A DNA stretch of 10,351 nucleotides. Source: Eubacteriales bacterium. Its GTDB lineage: Bacteria > Bacillota > Clostridia > Christensenellales > CAG-138. Under the pieces are notes generated by a model. It saw only the letters and a list, made by a program, of their open reading frames with translations, made no database searches and had not been told where the DNA came from. The position numbers and the translations under genes are program-made. The stretch covers positions 1 through 10,351 of the forward strand of contig JAUYTF010000476.1 of assembly GCA_030695285.1 (NCBI GenBank). The letters run 5' to 3'. Of this stretch, positions 1 to 7,060 are shown piece by piece; the first letter of the stretch is position 1; every line of letters starts with the position of its first letter.

Positions 1-62
1 CTTCGCTGGAGTTCCTCGAAGGCAAGGTTCTCCCCGGCGTGGCGGTGCTCAACGATAGGTAA
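1..62 (+). CDS. pgk: Phosphoglycerate kinase, C-terminal end (partial)
   Basis: Only the last 19 codons and the TAA stop (60-62) are present; the reading frame starts at base 3. The visible peptide (SLEFLEGKVLPGVAVLND plus a final Arg) matches the very conserved C-terminal helix and tail of phosphoglycerate kinase, the glycolytic enzyme that transfers phosphate from 1,3-bisphosphoglycerate to ADP. The following tpiA and gpmI genes fit the usual Bacillota order gap-pgk-tpiA-gpmI, which supports the call from so short a fragment. The bulk of the gene lies to the left of the window. Confidence 0.9.
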   Translation, partial: SLEFLEGKVLPGVAVLNDR

Positions 63-75
63 GCGAAACTTCCGT

Positions 76-111
76 CCGCCGGAGCGCGCGCTGTGCGCTC
101 CGGCGGTTTCT
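76..111 (+). terminator. Hairpin terminator after pgk
   Basis: A perfect 12-bp GC-rich stem (76-87 with 95-106) encloses a 7-nt loop and is followed by a short, interrupted T run (TTTCT). The weak T-tract suggests partial termination, so tpiA-gpmI could be transcribed both by read-through from pgk and from a local promoter. A TATAC-type -10 candidate lies at 161-166 but has no convincing -35 box. Confidence 0.7.
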
Positions 112-200
112 AAAAAAGGCGAAACTGATCGAGCGATGCCCAATCAGACGATCAAACAGGTTATACAACACCAACGTACATCGAAAGGAATCATAACATC

Positions 201-947
201 ATGAGAAAACCGATTATTGCAGGCAACTGGAAGATGAATATGACCCCCGCGGAAGCAGAGCGGCTCGTTGCCGAGCTCATCCCGCTGCTGAAGGACGCGG
301 CTTGCGAAGTCGTCATCTGCCCGCCGTATGTCGACCTAGCGCTCGTTGGCAAACTCCTCGTCGGTACCAACATCAAGCTCGGCGCGCAAAACGTTCACTG
401 GGCGCCCAAAGGAGCCTTCACCGGCGAAATCAGCGCGGACATGTTGCTGGCGATTGGCGTGAGCCATGCCATCGTCGGCCACAGCGAACGAAGGCAGTAT
501 TTCGGCGAAACGGATGAAACCGTCAACAAGCGCGCCAAAGCCGCGCTGGACGCGAACATCACGCCCATCATTTGCGTTGGCGAAACGCTTGAGCAGCGCG
601 AGAGCGGCGTGACCGACACCATCGTGAGCAAGCAGACTATCGCGGCGCTTGCGGGCTTTTCTGCTGAGGAAGTTGTCCGCTCTGTCATTGCCTATGAACC
701 TATCTGGGCCATCGGCACGGGTAGAACCGCAACCAACGAAGACGCGAACACGACCATCAAGGTTATTCGCGATGCGATTGCCGGCGTTTACGGCCAGAAG
801 GTTGCAGACGAAGTCCGGATTCAGTACGGCGGAAGCATGAACGCCAAAAACGCCACCGAACTCATGGCGATGCCCGAGATCGACGGCGGCCTCATCGGCG
901 GCGCTTCGCTCAAGAGTGAAGACTTCTCAAAGGTGGTTCACTTCTAA
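201..947 (+). CDS. tpiA: Triosephosphate isomerase
   Basis: Interconverts dihydroxyacetone phosphate and glyceraldehyde 3-phosphate in glycolysis and gluconeogenesis; a cytosolic TIM-barrel dimer. At 248 aa it has the normal family length. Visible active-site elements are the N-terminal AGNWKMN (Asn9 and Lys11), the electrophilic His94 in VGHSERR, the catalytic base Glu166 in AYEPIWAIGTG (the following residues form the flexible loop 6), and the phosphate-binding segments YGGSMNAKN (about 209-217) and LIGGASLK near the C-terminus. The start is supported by AAAGGA at 184-189, 11 bases upstream. The TAA stop shares its last A with the ATG of gpmI, so the two are probably translationally coupled. 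Confidence 0.97.
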   Translation: MRKPIIAGNWKMNMTPAEAERLVAELIPLLKDAACEVVICPPYVDLALVGKLLVGTNIKLGAQNVHWAPKGAFTGEISADMLLAIGVSHAIVGHSERRQYFGETDETVNKRAKAALDANITPIICVGETLEQRESGVTDTIVSKQTIAALAGFSAEEVVRSVIAYEPIWAIGTGRTATNEDANTTIKVIRDAIAGVYGQKVADEVRIQYGGSMNAKNATELMAMPEIDGGLIGGASLKSEDFSKVVHF

Positions 948-2494
948 TGACGAAACCGATCACCGCATTAATCATTCTGGACGGCTTCGGCTGCTCCACA
1001 CAAAAGGAATTCAACGCCATCAAAGCCGACGGCGCTGTGAATATCACGCGCCTGTGGAACGAATATCCGCATGTGCAGATTGCGGCTAGCGACATGGACG
1101 TCGGCCTGCCGGACGGTCAGATGGGCAACAGCGAGGTGGGACACCTCAACATCGGCGCGGGCAGGATCGTTTATCAGGAACTCACGCGCATCACAAAGGC
1201 GATTCTGGACGGCGATTTCTTCGAAAACAAGGCGCTGCTGGGCGCGATTGAAAACTGTAAAGCCAAGGGCACCGCACTGCACCTGATGGGGCTGCTCTCC
1301 GATGGTGGTGTGCACTCCCACAACACGCATCTCTACGCGCTGGTCGAGATGGCGAAAAAGGCGGGGCTGAAACGGGTCTTCGTGCATTGCTTTATGGACG
1401 GGCGGGACGTGCCGCCAAACAGCGGCAAGTGCTTCGTGGAAGAGCTGGACGCAAAGCTCTCAGAGATCGGCACGGGCAAGATTGCAACCGTGATGGGGCG
1501 CTATTACGCCATGGATCGTGACAACCGCTTTGAGCGCGTGGAGAAGGCCTATGATGCGCTTGTCTGCGGCGAAGGGGAGACGGCTCTAAGCGGCACAATC
1601 GCCATGCAGAACAGCTATGACAAGGGCGAGATGGATGAGTTTGCGCTGCCCACCGTTATACTGGAAAACGGCGCGCCCGTCGGCAAACTCTCCGCAAACG
1701 ACAGCGTGGTCTTCTTCAACTTCCGCCCCGACCGCGCGCGCGAAATCACCCGCACGCTGGTGTTTGACGACTTTGACACATTCCCGCGTAAAAACGGATT
1801 CTTCCCGCTCTACTTTGTGTGCCTGACGCAGTATGATAAGACGTTTGGAGACCGCGTTCACGTGGCCTATCATCCGGAGTCGCTGGACAATACGCTAGGT
1901 GCATATTTGGCGGAAAATGGGCTGACTCAGCTGCGCATTGCCGAGACGGAGAAATATGCGCACGTGACGTTCTTTTTCAACGGCGGTGTGGAAACGCCAA
2001 ACGCGGGGGAAGACCGTGCGCTGATTGCATCGCCCAAGGTAGCGACATATGATCTCCAGCCGGAGATGAGCGCGTATGAGGTAGCAAGCGAGGCCGTCCG
2101 GCGCGTCGAGAGCGGCAAGTATGACGTGATGATCCTCAACTTTGCAAACCCGGATATGGTCGGCCATACTGGTGTGATGGAGGCTGCAACCGCAGCTGTG
2201 CACGCCGTGGATGCCTGCGCGGGCAAGGTGGTGGATGCCATCCTGAAGACCGGCGGACGCTGCATCATCACCGCCGACCACGGCAACTGCGAAAAGATGT
2301 GGGACGAGGCGGAGAACGTGCCGTTTACCGCGCACACAACAAACCCCGTGCCCTGCATCCTTGTGGACAACGAGCGCAAGAATGTGACCCTGCGCGAGGG
2401 CGGCCGGCTGAGCGATCTTGCGCCGACGCTGCTGCAGCTTCTGGGGCTGCCGGTGCCGCAGGAAATGACCGGAAAGTCGCTGATTGTCGACTGA
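947..2494 (+). CDS. gpmI: 2,3-bisphosphoglycerate-independent phosphoglycerate mutase
   Basis: Interconverts 3- and 2-phosphoglycerate through a phosphoserine intermediate; a cytosolic, Mn-dependent alkaline-phosphatase-superfamily enzyme. The length of 515 aa is typical. Metal and catalytic motifs are visible in order: the N-terminal LDGFG (Asp12), GNSEVGHLNIGAGR with nucleophile Ser62, DGRDVPP, RYYAMDRDNRFERV (substrate Arg residues), FNFRPDRAREITR, NFANPDMVGHTG (metal Asp and His), ADHGNCE, and AHTTNPVP with the C-terminal metal His. The ATG lies inside the tpiA stop (1-base overlap), indicating coupled translation. The block right after DGFG (CSTQKEFNAIKAD) is slightly different from the commoner glycine-rich version but retains the NAI segment. 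Confidence 0.97.
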   Translation: MTKPITALIILDGFGCSTQKEFNAIKADGAVNITRLWNEYPHVQIAASDMDVGLPDGQMGNSEVGHLNIGAGRIVYQELTRITKAILDGDFFENKALLGAIENCKAKGTALHLMGLLSDGGVHSHNTHLYALVEMAKKAGLKRVFVHCFMDGRDVPPNSGKCFVEELDAKLSEIGTGKIATVMGRYYAMDRDNRFERVEKAYDALVCGEGETALSGTIAMQNSYDKGEMDEFALPTVILENGAPVGKLSANDSVVFFNFRPDRAREITRTLVFDDFDTFPRKNGFFPLYFVCLTQYDKTFGDRVHVAYHPESLDNTLGAYLAENGLTQLRIAETEKYAHVTFFFNGGVETPNAGEDRALIASPKVATYDLQPEMSAYEVASEAVRRVESGKYDVMILNFANPDMVGHTGVMEAATAAVHAVDACAGKVVDAILKTGGRCIITADHGNCEKMWDEAENVPFTAHTTNPVPCILVDNERKNVTLREGGRLSDLAPTLLQLLGLPVPQEMTGKSLIVD

Positions 2495-2501
2495 TTTCGA
2501 C

Positions 2502-2535
2502 GCTTGTAAACAAGCATTCAGGCTTGCATTCAGGC
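2502..2535 (+). repeat. Palindrome and 10-bp tandem direct repeat overlapping the secG promoter
   Basis: Just after the gpmI stop, GCTTGT-AA-ACAAGC (2502-2515) is a palindrome with 6-bp arms. Its right end runs into GCATTCAGGC (2514-2523), which is repeated exactly at 2526-2535, a 12-base period. The second copy covers the -35 element of the secG promoter. There is no T-tract, so this is not an intrinsic terminator. The layout could be an operator, but no regulator is identified. Confidence 0.5.
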
Positions 2536-2552
2536 ACTCTGCGTGTTATAAT
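2524..2552 (+). promoter_or_regulatory. Sigma-A-type promoter for secG
   Basis: TTGCAT at 2524-2529, a 17-base spacer, and a perfect TATAAT at 2547-2552 preceded by TGT (extended -10, TGnTATAAT). Transcription would start near 2559, giving a leader of about 105 bases. It is one of the best promoter matches in the window. Confidence 0.8.
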
Positions 2553-2558
2553 CACTAG

Positions 2559-2663
2559 GCTTGGGCGCCGGGTTTCGGTGGCATGAGCACAATAAAGCTG
2601 ATTGCTCCGGTTGCGGCGGGAGAACCGTGCAGCTCGGAGATCAAAATTGGAGGAAATGTCACA
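2559..2663 (+). other. GC-rich 5' leader of secG
   Basis: This is the predicted untranslated leader between the promoter and the secG start. It contains short complementary pairs, notably CGGTT with AACCG around a purine-rich loop (about 2608-2627) enclosed by AGCTG and CAGCT. An in-frame ATG at 2583 would add 27 residues to SecG, but it has only a poor ribosome-binding site. I recognise no known riboswitch class. Confidence 0.3.
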
Positions 2664-2900
2664 ATGGATACTGCGGCGTTTATCATTCGCATCGCGCTGA
2701 TGTTGATCTCTGTTCTGCTCGTCGTCGTCGTTCTCTTGCAGAAGACGAAAAGCTCCGGACTCGGCTCTTCCTTTGGCGGGGATACCGCTTCCTTTACGAC
2801 GAAAGGCAAGGCTGCCAGCCGTGAGGCGAAACTGCAGAAACTGACGGTCATTCTCGCGATCATCGTCGGTGTGCTTGCGCTGTCATTGACCGTCATCTAG
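2664..2900 (+). CDS. secG: Preprotein translocase subunit SecG
   Basis: Small inner-membrane subunit of the SecYEG export channel that stimulates SecA-driven translocation. The chosen start (ATG 2664) gives 78 aa, the usual family size, and has GGAGG at 2649-2653 ten bases upstream; the longer in-frame ORF from 2583 would give 105 aa with an atypical N-terminal extension. Two hydrophobic segments are seen: roughly residues 4-25 (FIIRIALMLISVLLVVVVLL) and 55-77 (the VILAIIVGVLALSL region). Between them lies the cytoplasmic loop with the family signature GLGSSFGGD, followed by a basic, Ala/Ser-rich stretch. It is transcribed alone from its own promoter and closed by a strong terminator. Unlike many Bacillota, no rnr (RNase R) gene follows before smpB. 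Confidence 0.93.
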   Translation: MDTAAFIIRIALMLISVLLVVVVLLQKTKSSGLGSSFGGDTASFTTKGKAASREAKLQKLTVILAIIVGVLALSLTVI

Positions 2901-2922
2901 GGGGCGGCTGAGCGAACCATAT

Positions 2923-2953
2923 GCGGCGTGCCAGTGCGGTGCGCCGCTTTTTT
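2923..2953 (+). terminator. Intrinsic terminator of secG
   Basis: A 10-bp stem (2923-2932 with 2938-2947, containing two G-U pairs), a 5-nt loop, and a run of six T's at 2948-2953. This is a strong rho-independent terminator, so secG is probably monocistronic. Confidence 0.9.
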
Positions 2954-3023
2954 CCGCAAAACACCCAACAATAAGCATGACGGAGAACGCGATCATTTTT
3001 AGTTTCACACACGGTCAATATAC

Positions 3024-3053
3024 TTGACTTTGTGCTGACAGACCATTTAGAAT
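3024..3053 (+). promoter_or_regulatory. Sigma-A-type promoter for the smpB-lysA operon
   Basis: TTGACT at 3024-3029, an 18-base spacer, and TAGAAT at 3048-3053. The -10 hexamer is identical to that of the ssrA promoter downstream. Transcription would start near 3060, about 46 bases ahead of the smpB ATG. Confidence 0.75.
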
Positions 3054-3060
3054 GATTGTT

Positions 3061-3087
3061 AAATAATATATTATTTTCCGTCGGAAA
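3061..3087 (+). repeat. Two adjacent palindromes in the smpB 5' leader
   Basis: A perfect 16-bp AT-only palindrome (AAATAATATATTATTT, 3061-3076) starts at about the predicted transcription start. It overlaps by two bases a second inverted repeat, TTTCCG-T-CGGAAA (3075-3087). Both lie just upstream of the smpB ribosome-binding site (AGAGGG, 3091-3096). They could be a protein-binding site or a cruciform or RNA structure; the sequence alone does not decide. Confidence 0.5.
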
Positions 3088-3105
3088 GTGAGAGGGCTAA
3101 ATCCA

Positions 3106-3573
3106 ATGCCCGTAAAACGCAGCGTAAAGCCTGTTGCGCAGAACCGAAAAGCGCGCCATGACTATTTTATCGAGGAAACGCTCGAGTGCGGCATCGAGCT
3201 CTTTGGCACCGAGGTGAAATCTCTTCGCAATGGCGCATGCAATCTTAAGGACAGCTATGCGCAAGTGAAAAACGGCGAGCTGTTCATTATCGGCATGCAC
3301 ATCAGCCCCTACGAGAAGGGGAACATCTTCAACAGAGACCCCTTCCGCACGAGAAAGCTGCTGGCGCACAAGAGCGAGATTCGAAAGCTGCAGGTCGCAT
3401 CCCAAAAGGATGGCATGAGCCTGGTGCCGCTCGAACTATACCTCAAAGACGGGCGCATGAAGCTCGAGATCGCGATTGCAAAGGGCAAGAAGCTCTACGA
3501 TAAGCGGCATACGCTTGCCGATCGTGACGCAGACCGCGAAATGGAACGACGGATCAAGGAGGACAGATCATGA
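3106..3573 (+). CDS. smpB: SsrA-binding protein SmpB
   Basis: Binds tmRNA and mimics a tRNA anticodon arm in the decoding centre, so stalled ribosomes are rescued by trans-translation. ATG 3106 gives 155 aa, the typical length, with AGAGGG at 3091-3096 as ribosome-binding site; a GTG six codons earlier (3088) is in frame but has no good site. Family motifs present: [13 protein letters not shown] near the N-terminus, FGTEVKSLR, the HISPYEKGN block, DPFRTRKLL, and the GKKLYDKR segment followed by a basic C-terminal tail ([16 protein letters not shown]) that enters the mRNA channel. Its RNA partner ssrA is in this window, about 2.9 kb downstream, separated by two genes. Its stop overlaps the lysA start (ATGA). 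Confidence 0.97.
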   Translation: MPVKRSVKPVAQNRKARHDYFIEETLECGIELFGTEVKSLRNGACNLKDSYAQVKNGELFIIGMHISPYEKGNIFNRDPFRTRKLLAHKSEIRKLQVASQKDGMSLVPLELYLKDGRMKLEIAIAKGKKLYDKRHTLADRDADREMERRIKEDRS

Positions 3574-4829
3574 GAAACCTGCCGTTTGCGAAGGAAGCAT
3601 TAGAGGCCATCGCAGCACAATTCCCCACACCGTTTCATATTTACGATGAAGCCGGCATCCGCGCAAACGTGAAACAATTGCAGGAAGCGTTCGCCTGGAA
3701 CGAAGGCTTCCGCGAGTATTTCGCCGTCAAGGCACTGCCCAATCCTATCATCATGAAGTTGCTGTTTGACAGCGGCTGCGGCATGGATTGCTCGTCACTC
3801 ACGGAGCTGATGCTCTCGCGCGCCATCGGCGTGACGGGGCACGATGTGATGTTTTCTTCCAACGATACGCCCGCAAACGAGTTTGCTCTCGCCAGCGAGA
3901 TGGGCGTACTCATTAACCTCGACGACATCACGCACATCGACTTTCTCGCGGCAAACGGCGGTATCCCCAAGACCGTCTGCTTGCGCTTTAATCCCGGCGG
4001 AGAATTCCTATTGGGCAACACCATCATGGGTAACCCCGGCGAGGCAAAGTATGGCATGACGCGGGAGCAGCTTAGCGAGGGCGTAAAGAAGCTCATGGCG
4101 CTGGGCGCGACGGAGTTTGGTTTGCATGCGTTTCTTGTGAGCAACACGACGGACGACGATTATTATCCCGCGCTGGCAAAGAAGCTCTTTAAAACCGCGG
4201 TGGAGCTGCATGAGGAGACGGGCGCGAATTTCACGTTTGTCAACCTCTCCGGCGGCATTGGCATTCCGTACCGCCCCTATGAAAAAGAGACGGACATCCG
4301 CTACATCGGCGAGGAGGTCAAGCATCAGTATGACCGCATCGTTACGCCGAACGGGCTGAAACTGCGCATCTTCACCGAGCTCGGCCGCTATATCACGGGC
4401 CCATTTGGCTATCTTGTGACGCGTGCCATCCACAAGAAGGAGACGCATAAGAAATATATCGGCGTGGATGCCTGCGCTGTCAATCTTATGCGGCCCGCAA
4501 TGTATGGGGCATATCACCACATCACCGTAATGGGCAAAGAGACAGATCCGTTGACTAACGTTTACGATGTTGTGGGGTCGCTCTGCGAAAACAACGATAA
4601 GTTCGCCATCGACCGCCCGCTGCCAAAGACCGAGCCCGGAGACCTGCTCGTCATCCACGACACCGGCGCACATGGCTTTGCAATGGGCTATAACTACAAC
4701 GGCAAGCTCAGGAGCGCGGAAGTGCTGTTAAAGCCCGATGGAGGCGCAGAGCTCATCCGCCGCGCGGAAACGCCGCAGGATTATTTCAGCACGCTGGATC
4801 TGCTGGGATTCGAACTCATCGGGGGGTAA
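3570..4829 (+). CDS. lysA: Diaminopimelate decarboxylase (fold-type III PLP enzyme)
   Basis: Decarboxylates meso-diaminopimelate to lysine, the last step of the DAP pathway. Seen: PLP Lys54 in [10 protein letters not shown]; His186 in the LHAF strand; the glycine-rich phosphate-binding LSGGIG (226-231); ELGR with Glu270; the Cys339-Glu340 pair of the active site contributed across the dimer ([10 protein letters not shown]); and the C-terminal [16 protein letters not shown] block. In many LysA proteins the last motif reads GAYG; here the Tyr is His368, a variant I believe occurs in some anaerobe LysA sequences. Length 419 aa is normal. The start is set by AAGGAGGA (3555-3562) and the ATGA overlap with smpB, an unusual operon partner. 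A related acid decarboxylase specificity cannot be fully excluded. Confidence 0.9.
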   Translation: MRNLPFAKEALEAIAAQFPTPFHIYDEAGIRANVKQLQEAFAWNEGFREYFAVKALPNPIIMKLLFDSGCGMDCSSLTELMLSRAIGVTGHDVMFSSNDTPANEFALASEMGVLINLDDITHIDFLAANGGIPKTVCLRFNPGGEFLLGNTIMGNPGEAKYGMTREQLSEGVKKLMALGATEFGLHAFLVSNTTDDDYYPALAKKLFKTAVELHEETGANFTFVNLSGGIGIPYRPYEKETDIRYIGEEVKHQYDRIVTPNGLKLRIFTELGRYITGPFGYLVTRAIHKKETHKKYIGVDACAVNLMRPAMYGAYHHITVMGKETDPLTNVYDVVGSLCENNDKFAIDRPLPKTEPGDLLVIHDTGAHGFAMGYNYNGKLRSAEVLLKPDGGAELIRRAETPQDYFSTLDLLGFELIGG

Positions 4830-4831
4830 AC

Positions 4832-6336
4832 ATGCGCAAAAACAAGATTGGATTACTCACCATTTGCGGCGTTTTGCTAGTCGTACTCGTGGCGCTTTCG
4901 CTCTTTCCAGTGCTGAGCGTTAGTCGGTATGACCGCATGAGTGCGGATGACTATGATTTCAGCATATGGACGAATGACGCGCTCAGACGAGGTGGGTCGT
5001 TTGGAGATACGCTGTCCGCTGCGGTAGGTACGGTGCTGAATATTTACGATACCTGGCAGGGCACATACAGCGCGGTGTTTCTCTTTTCTTTGCAGCCGGG
5101 TATCTGGGGGCATACTTGGTATCCGCTCACGCCGGTGATCCTCATCACAACGTTGATGGCTGGGCTAGGGTATTTTCTTTTCGTCGTATGCAAGCGACTG
5201 CTTGGTGGAAGCAAAAGCATGTGGCTGATTTCCTGGATGATTGCGGTGATGCTATGCGTGCAATTTCCCCGCGATGCAAGCGAAGCTTTTTTTGGTATAA
5301 CGGGAGTATGTATTATACTTTTTTCTTTAGCATACTGCTGTTTTGGTGTGGACTTGCGCTGGATACGACACTAAACAAGCATCTTGGCGCGGGTAATCTT
5401 GTGGTTCGCGCGTTCTTCCTAGTTTTCCTCACTGCTTTTATTGCGGGTGGTAACTACCCGAGCGCACTACTTTTGGGTATGATTCTGGCGGGGTGGTTGG
5501 GATGGAGCGTTTGGAAACGACACGCGCGGCTTCCGCTGATCATTGCGACGTCGGTTGTGTTTGCGGTCGGATTTATCATCAACATGAGTGCACCGGGAAA
5601 TGCCATTCGTCAAGCGAACCTAGATTCGCTCAGCCCTGCGATGGCTGTGTTCACTGCGCTCATCGGCACACCGAAGCGGATCATCGGGCAGCTGTTTCGT
5701 TTTCCGAGCATCGTTGCGATTATCCTTTTGATATGGGTGCCGTTTTGTGTTAGAGCGCTGCGCGATAGCAAGGCGAAGTTTCGCCTTCCGTTACTACTTC
5801 CGCTCGCGTCTTATTTCGTGCTTGCCGCGATGTTTACGCCATCATATTATGCAATGGGCTACAGTGGGCCATATCGGCTTTGGAACATCGTTATGTACGC
5901 ATTTTATCTCTTGCTGTTGGCGAATCTGTATTATTTCATCGGCTGGTGGAAGCGGAGATTACCGGCGCAGTACACGAAATCTTTGGGATGGTTATTGCGC
6001 GTCAAACGGATTGCACCAGTATACGTAGTGATTGTCATGGCTGCGGCGATTTTGCTCAGTGGTACGGGACCCTCTATCGGGCTAGAACGGGAAGGCGCAA
6101 CCAGCGTTCGTGCATTCAAAGCGCTTCGCAACGGTACTACATGCGCGTATGCGTTTGCGTTTGACGCGCAGGCAGCGGCGATCATAGCTGCGCAACACGA
6201 ACCGGTGGAAGTGTCGTCTATCATTGCGCCGGAATCATTGTTCCATAATGGGGATCTATCGAAGTATTTACTCATCAGCAACGAGCCAAGCAAATGGTAT
6301 GGCAAAGATCTTGTTGTTGATGAAAACAACCCATAA
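4832..6336 (+). CDS. DUF6056-like multi-pass membrane protein, split by a -1 frameshift
   Basis: Two overlapping reading frames make one protein. Frame A (ATG 4832, only two bases after the lysA stop) runs to a stop at 5372-5374. Frame B carries the rest to TAA 6334-6336. Joining them at the T7 run (5287-5293) gives about 501 aa, reading ...SEAFF then WYNGSMYYTF..., which restores a continuous membrane protein. It has an N-terminal membrane segment (about 7-29), an extracytoplasmic loop with SADDYDF (37-43) and WQGTY (75-79), then roughly nine more hydrophobic segments and a short soluble C-terminal domain. This resembles DUF6056, a family of unknown function with a glycosyltransferase-C-like layout. 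The gene is more AT-rich than its neighbours. The break may be a sequencing error, a real mutation, phase variation or programmed frameshifting. Frame A alone would yield a 180-aa truncated protein. Confidence 0.75.
5287..5293 (+). other. T7 homopolymer / -1 slippery heptamer at the frame junction
   Basis: In frame A the codons are GCT TTT TTT GGT, so the run reads T TTT TTT, a perfect X XXY YYZ slippery site. A -1 slip makes the next codon TGG and continues in frame B. Equally, one extra T (T8) would join the frames in the DNA itself. No obvious strong downstream pseudoknot was identified by eye. Confidence 0.7.
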
Positions 6337-6418
6337 TGAGTGGATTACCGAACTAATCAAGCTGAGACGTGAGGATATATCCATCGTGTGAATAATGCGT
6401 AACAACTTGTAAATAAAC

Positions 6419-6447
6419 TTGACGCAAGTCTAACGTTTGCATAGAAT
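6419..6447 (+). promoter_or_regulatory. Sigma-A-type promoter for ssrA
   Basis: TTGACG at 6419-6424, a 17-base spacer, and TAGAAT at 6442-6447. Transcription should start near 6454, leaving a roughly 20-base 5' precursor to be removed from the tmRNA. The 80 bases between the membrane-protein stop and this box show nothing else recognisable. Confidence 0.8.
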
Positions 6448-6474
6448 AAAGAGTAGGTAGACCAATGCATCCGT

Positions 6475-6825
6475 GGGGGCGAACTTGGCTTCGACGGGGA
6501 TCGCCGAGGTTGGATAAGCGAGCCGAAGACCCGAACTTCGTAAAAAGCGGGAACAGATTAAAGTAACTGACAAAAATACTTTAGCTGTCGCTGCTTAAGC
6601 AGTGACCGTTCGCCTGGGAAAACCTACTGTCTCAGATACGGGCGTCATTTAGGGTAGGGAACGAACCCGTCTAAGCTTTGCAGCGGGCCGGACTTATGAA
6701 GCTACTTAAGCCGATATCCTGCCGGAGGGAGATCGGGAGAGGGAATGTTAAACCACCGGATACGCTCGTAGAAAGTCTGGTTAAGGGGTTTTCGGACGGG
6801 AGTTCGACACTCCCCGCCTCCACCA
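6475..6825 (+). ncRNA. ssrA: Transfer-messenger RNA (tmRNA), one-piece
   Basis: Rescues stalled ribosomes together with SmpB by acting as tRNA-Ala and then as mRNA for a degradation tag. The acceptor stem is GGGGGCG (6475-6481) with CGCCTCC (6815-6821), including the G3-U70 wobble that AlaRS recognises; discriminator A and an encoded CCA (6823-6825) follow. The T arm is GGGAG-TTCGACA-CTCCC (6798-6814). The 5' part has the conserved tmRNA D-like segment GGCTTCGACGGGG. A CCCG...CGGG pair near 6530-6551 fits the first pseudoknot. The tag frame ends GCT GCT TAA (stop 6596-6598), with the stop in the loop of GTCGCTGC/GCAGTGAC. The tag reads TDKNTLAVAA if translation resumes at ACT 6566, as suggested by AGTA just before it, or VTDKNTLAVAA from GTA 6563. 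Both differ from the usual Ala or Gly start. Confidence 0.96.
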
Positions 6826-6834
6826 AAAAAACAG

Positions 6835-6864
6835 ACAGATCCGCAAGGGTCTGTTTTGTTTTTT
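6835..6864 (+). terminator. Intrinsic terminator of ssrA
   Basis: Stem ACAGATCC (6835-6842) with GGGTCTGT (6847-6854, one U-G pair), a GCAA tetraloop, and a T-rich tail TTTGTTTTTT to 6864. It begins ten bases after the tmRNA CCA end. It lies inside the interval bounded by the two attachment-like repeats, so it may have arrived with an integrated element. Confidence 0.9.
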
Positions 6865-6895
6865 GGCACGAATGCGATAGGAGAGGGTCGATGCC

Positions 6896-6919
6896 CGACA
6901 CTCCCCGCCTCAACCAAAA
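6896..6919 (+). mobile_element. Attachment-site-like duplicate of the tmRNA 3' end
   Basis: This segment repeats the sequence spanning the tmRNA T-loop to just beyond its CCA end (6805-6828): 16 identical bases (CGACACTCCCCGCCTC), one C-to-A difference, then ACCAAAA again, so 23 of 24 match. Upstream of the T-loop the similarity stops. Tyrosine-recombinase elements commonly integrate at exactly this part of ssrA and leave such a direct repeat at the far end. No integrase is seen. Only 91 bases separate the two starts, so this would be an excision or deletion scar, or one junction of an otherwise eroded element. Confidence 0.6.
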
Positions 6920-7014
6920 CAAGGGATTTGGGAAAACACCTAAGTCTCTATTCTTTTGCTAAAAACCCAATAAACAGGCGAATATTCGATGAGAGCTATC
7001 TTCAGCGTTGAGAC

Positions 7015-7060
7015 ACTATTCTCAATCTTCAGAAAAAAATTAAGAACCTCTGAGAATAGT
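7015..7060 (-). repeat. 10-bp perfect inverted repeat
   Basis: ACTATTCTCA (7015-7024) and TGAGAATAGT (7051-7060) are perfect inverted copies 26 bases apart. The right arm covers the last sense codons of the reverse-strand ORF, and its TAA (7040-7042) and a T-run lie in the loop. No T-tract follows the stem on that strand, so it is not a classic terminator. It could be an mRNA 3'-end stem or a recombinase-binding pair. Confidence 0.5.

Noticed and set aside
1895..2517. Reverse-strand frames opposite gpmI
   Set aside because: They are antisense to conserved gpmI motifs, with no ribosome-binding site or family resemblance.
2583..2663. A 27-residue N-terminal extension of SecG
   Set aside because: ATG 2664 has a far better ribosome-binding site and gives the standard SecG length starting just before the first membrane segment.
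5116..5292. An independent start at 5116 for the second half of the membrane protein
   Set aside because: The peptide before the T7 run is not hydrophobic and does not resemble the family, whereas frame A in the same stretch does; the real entry is at the T run.
6671..6962. Short open frames on both strands across the tmRNA 3' half
   Set aside because: They overlap the structured tmRNA and its terminator and simply translate RNA sequence.
7015..7060. The 10-bp inverted repeat as an intrinsic terminator
   Set aside because: The T-run is in the loop rather than after the stem, and the 26-base loop is too long.
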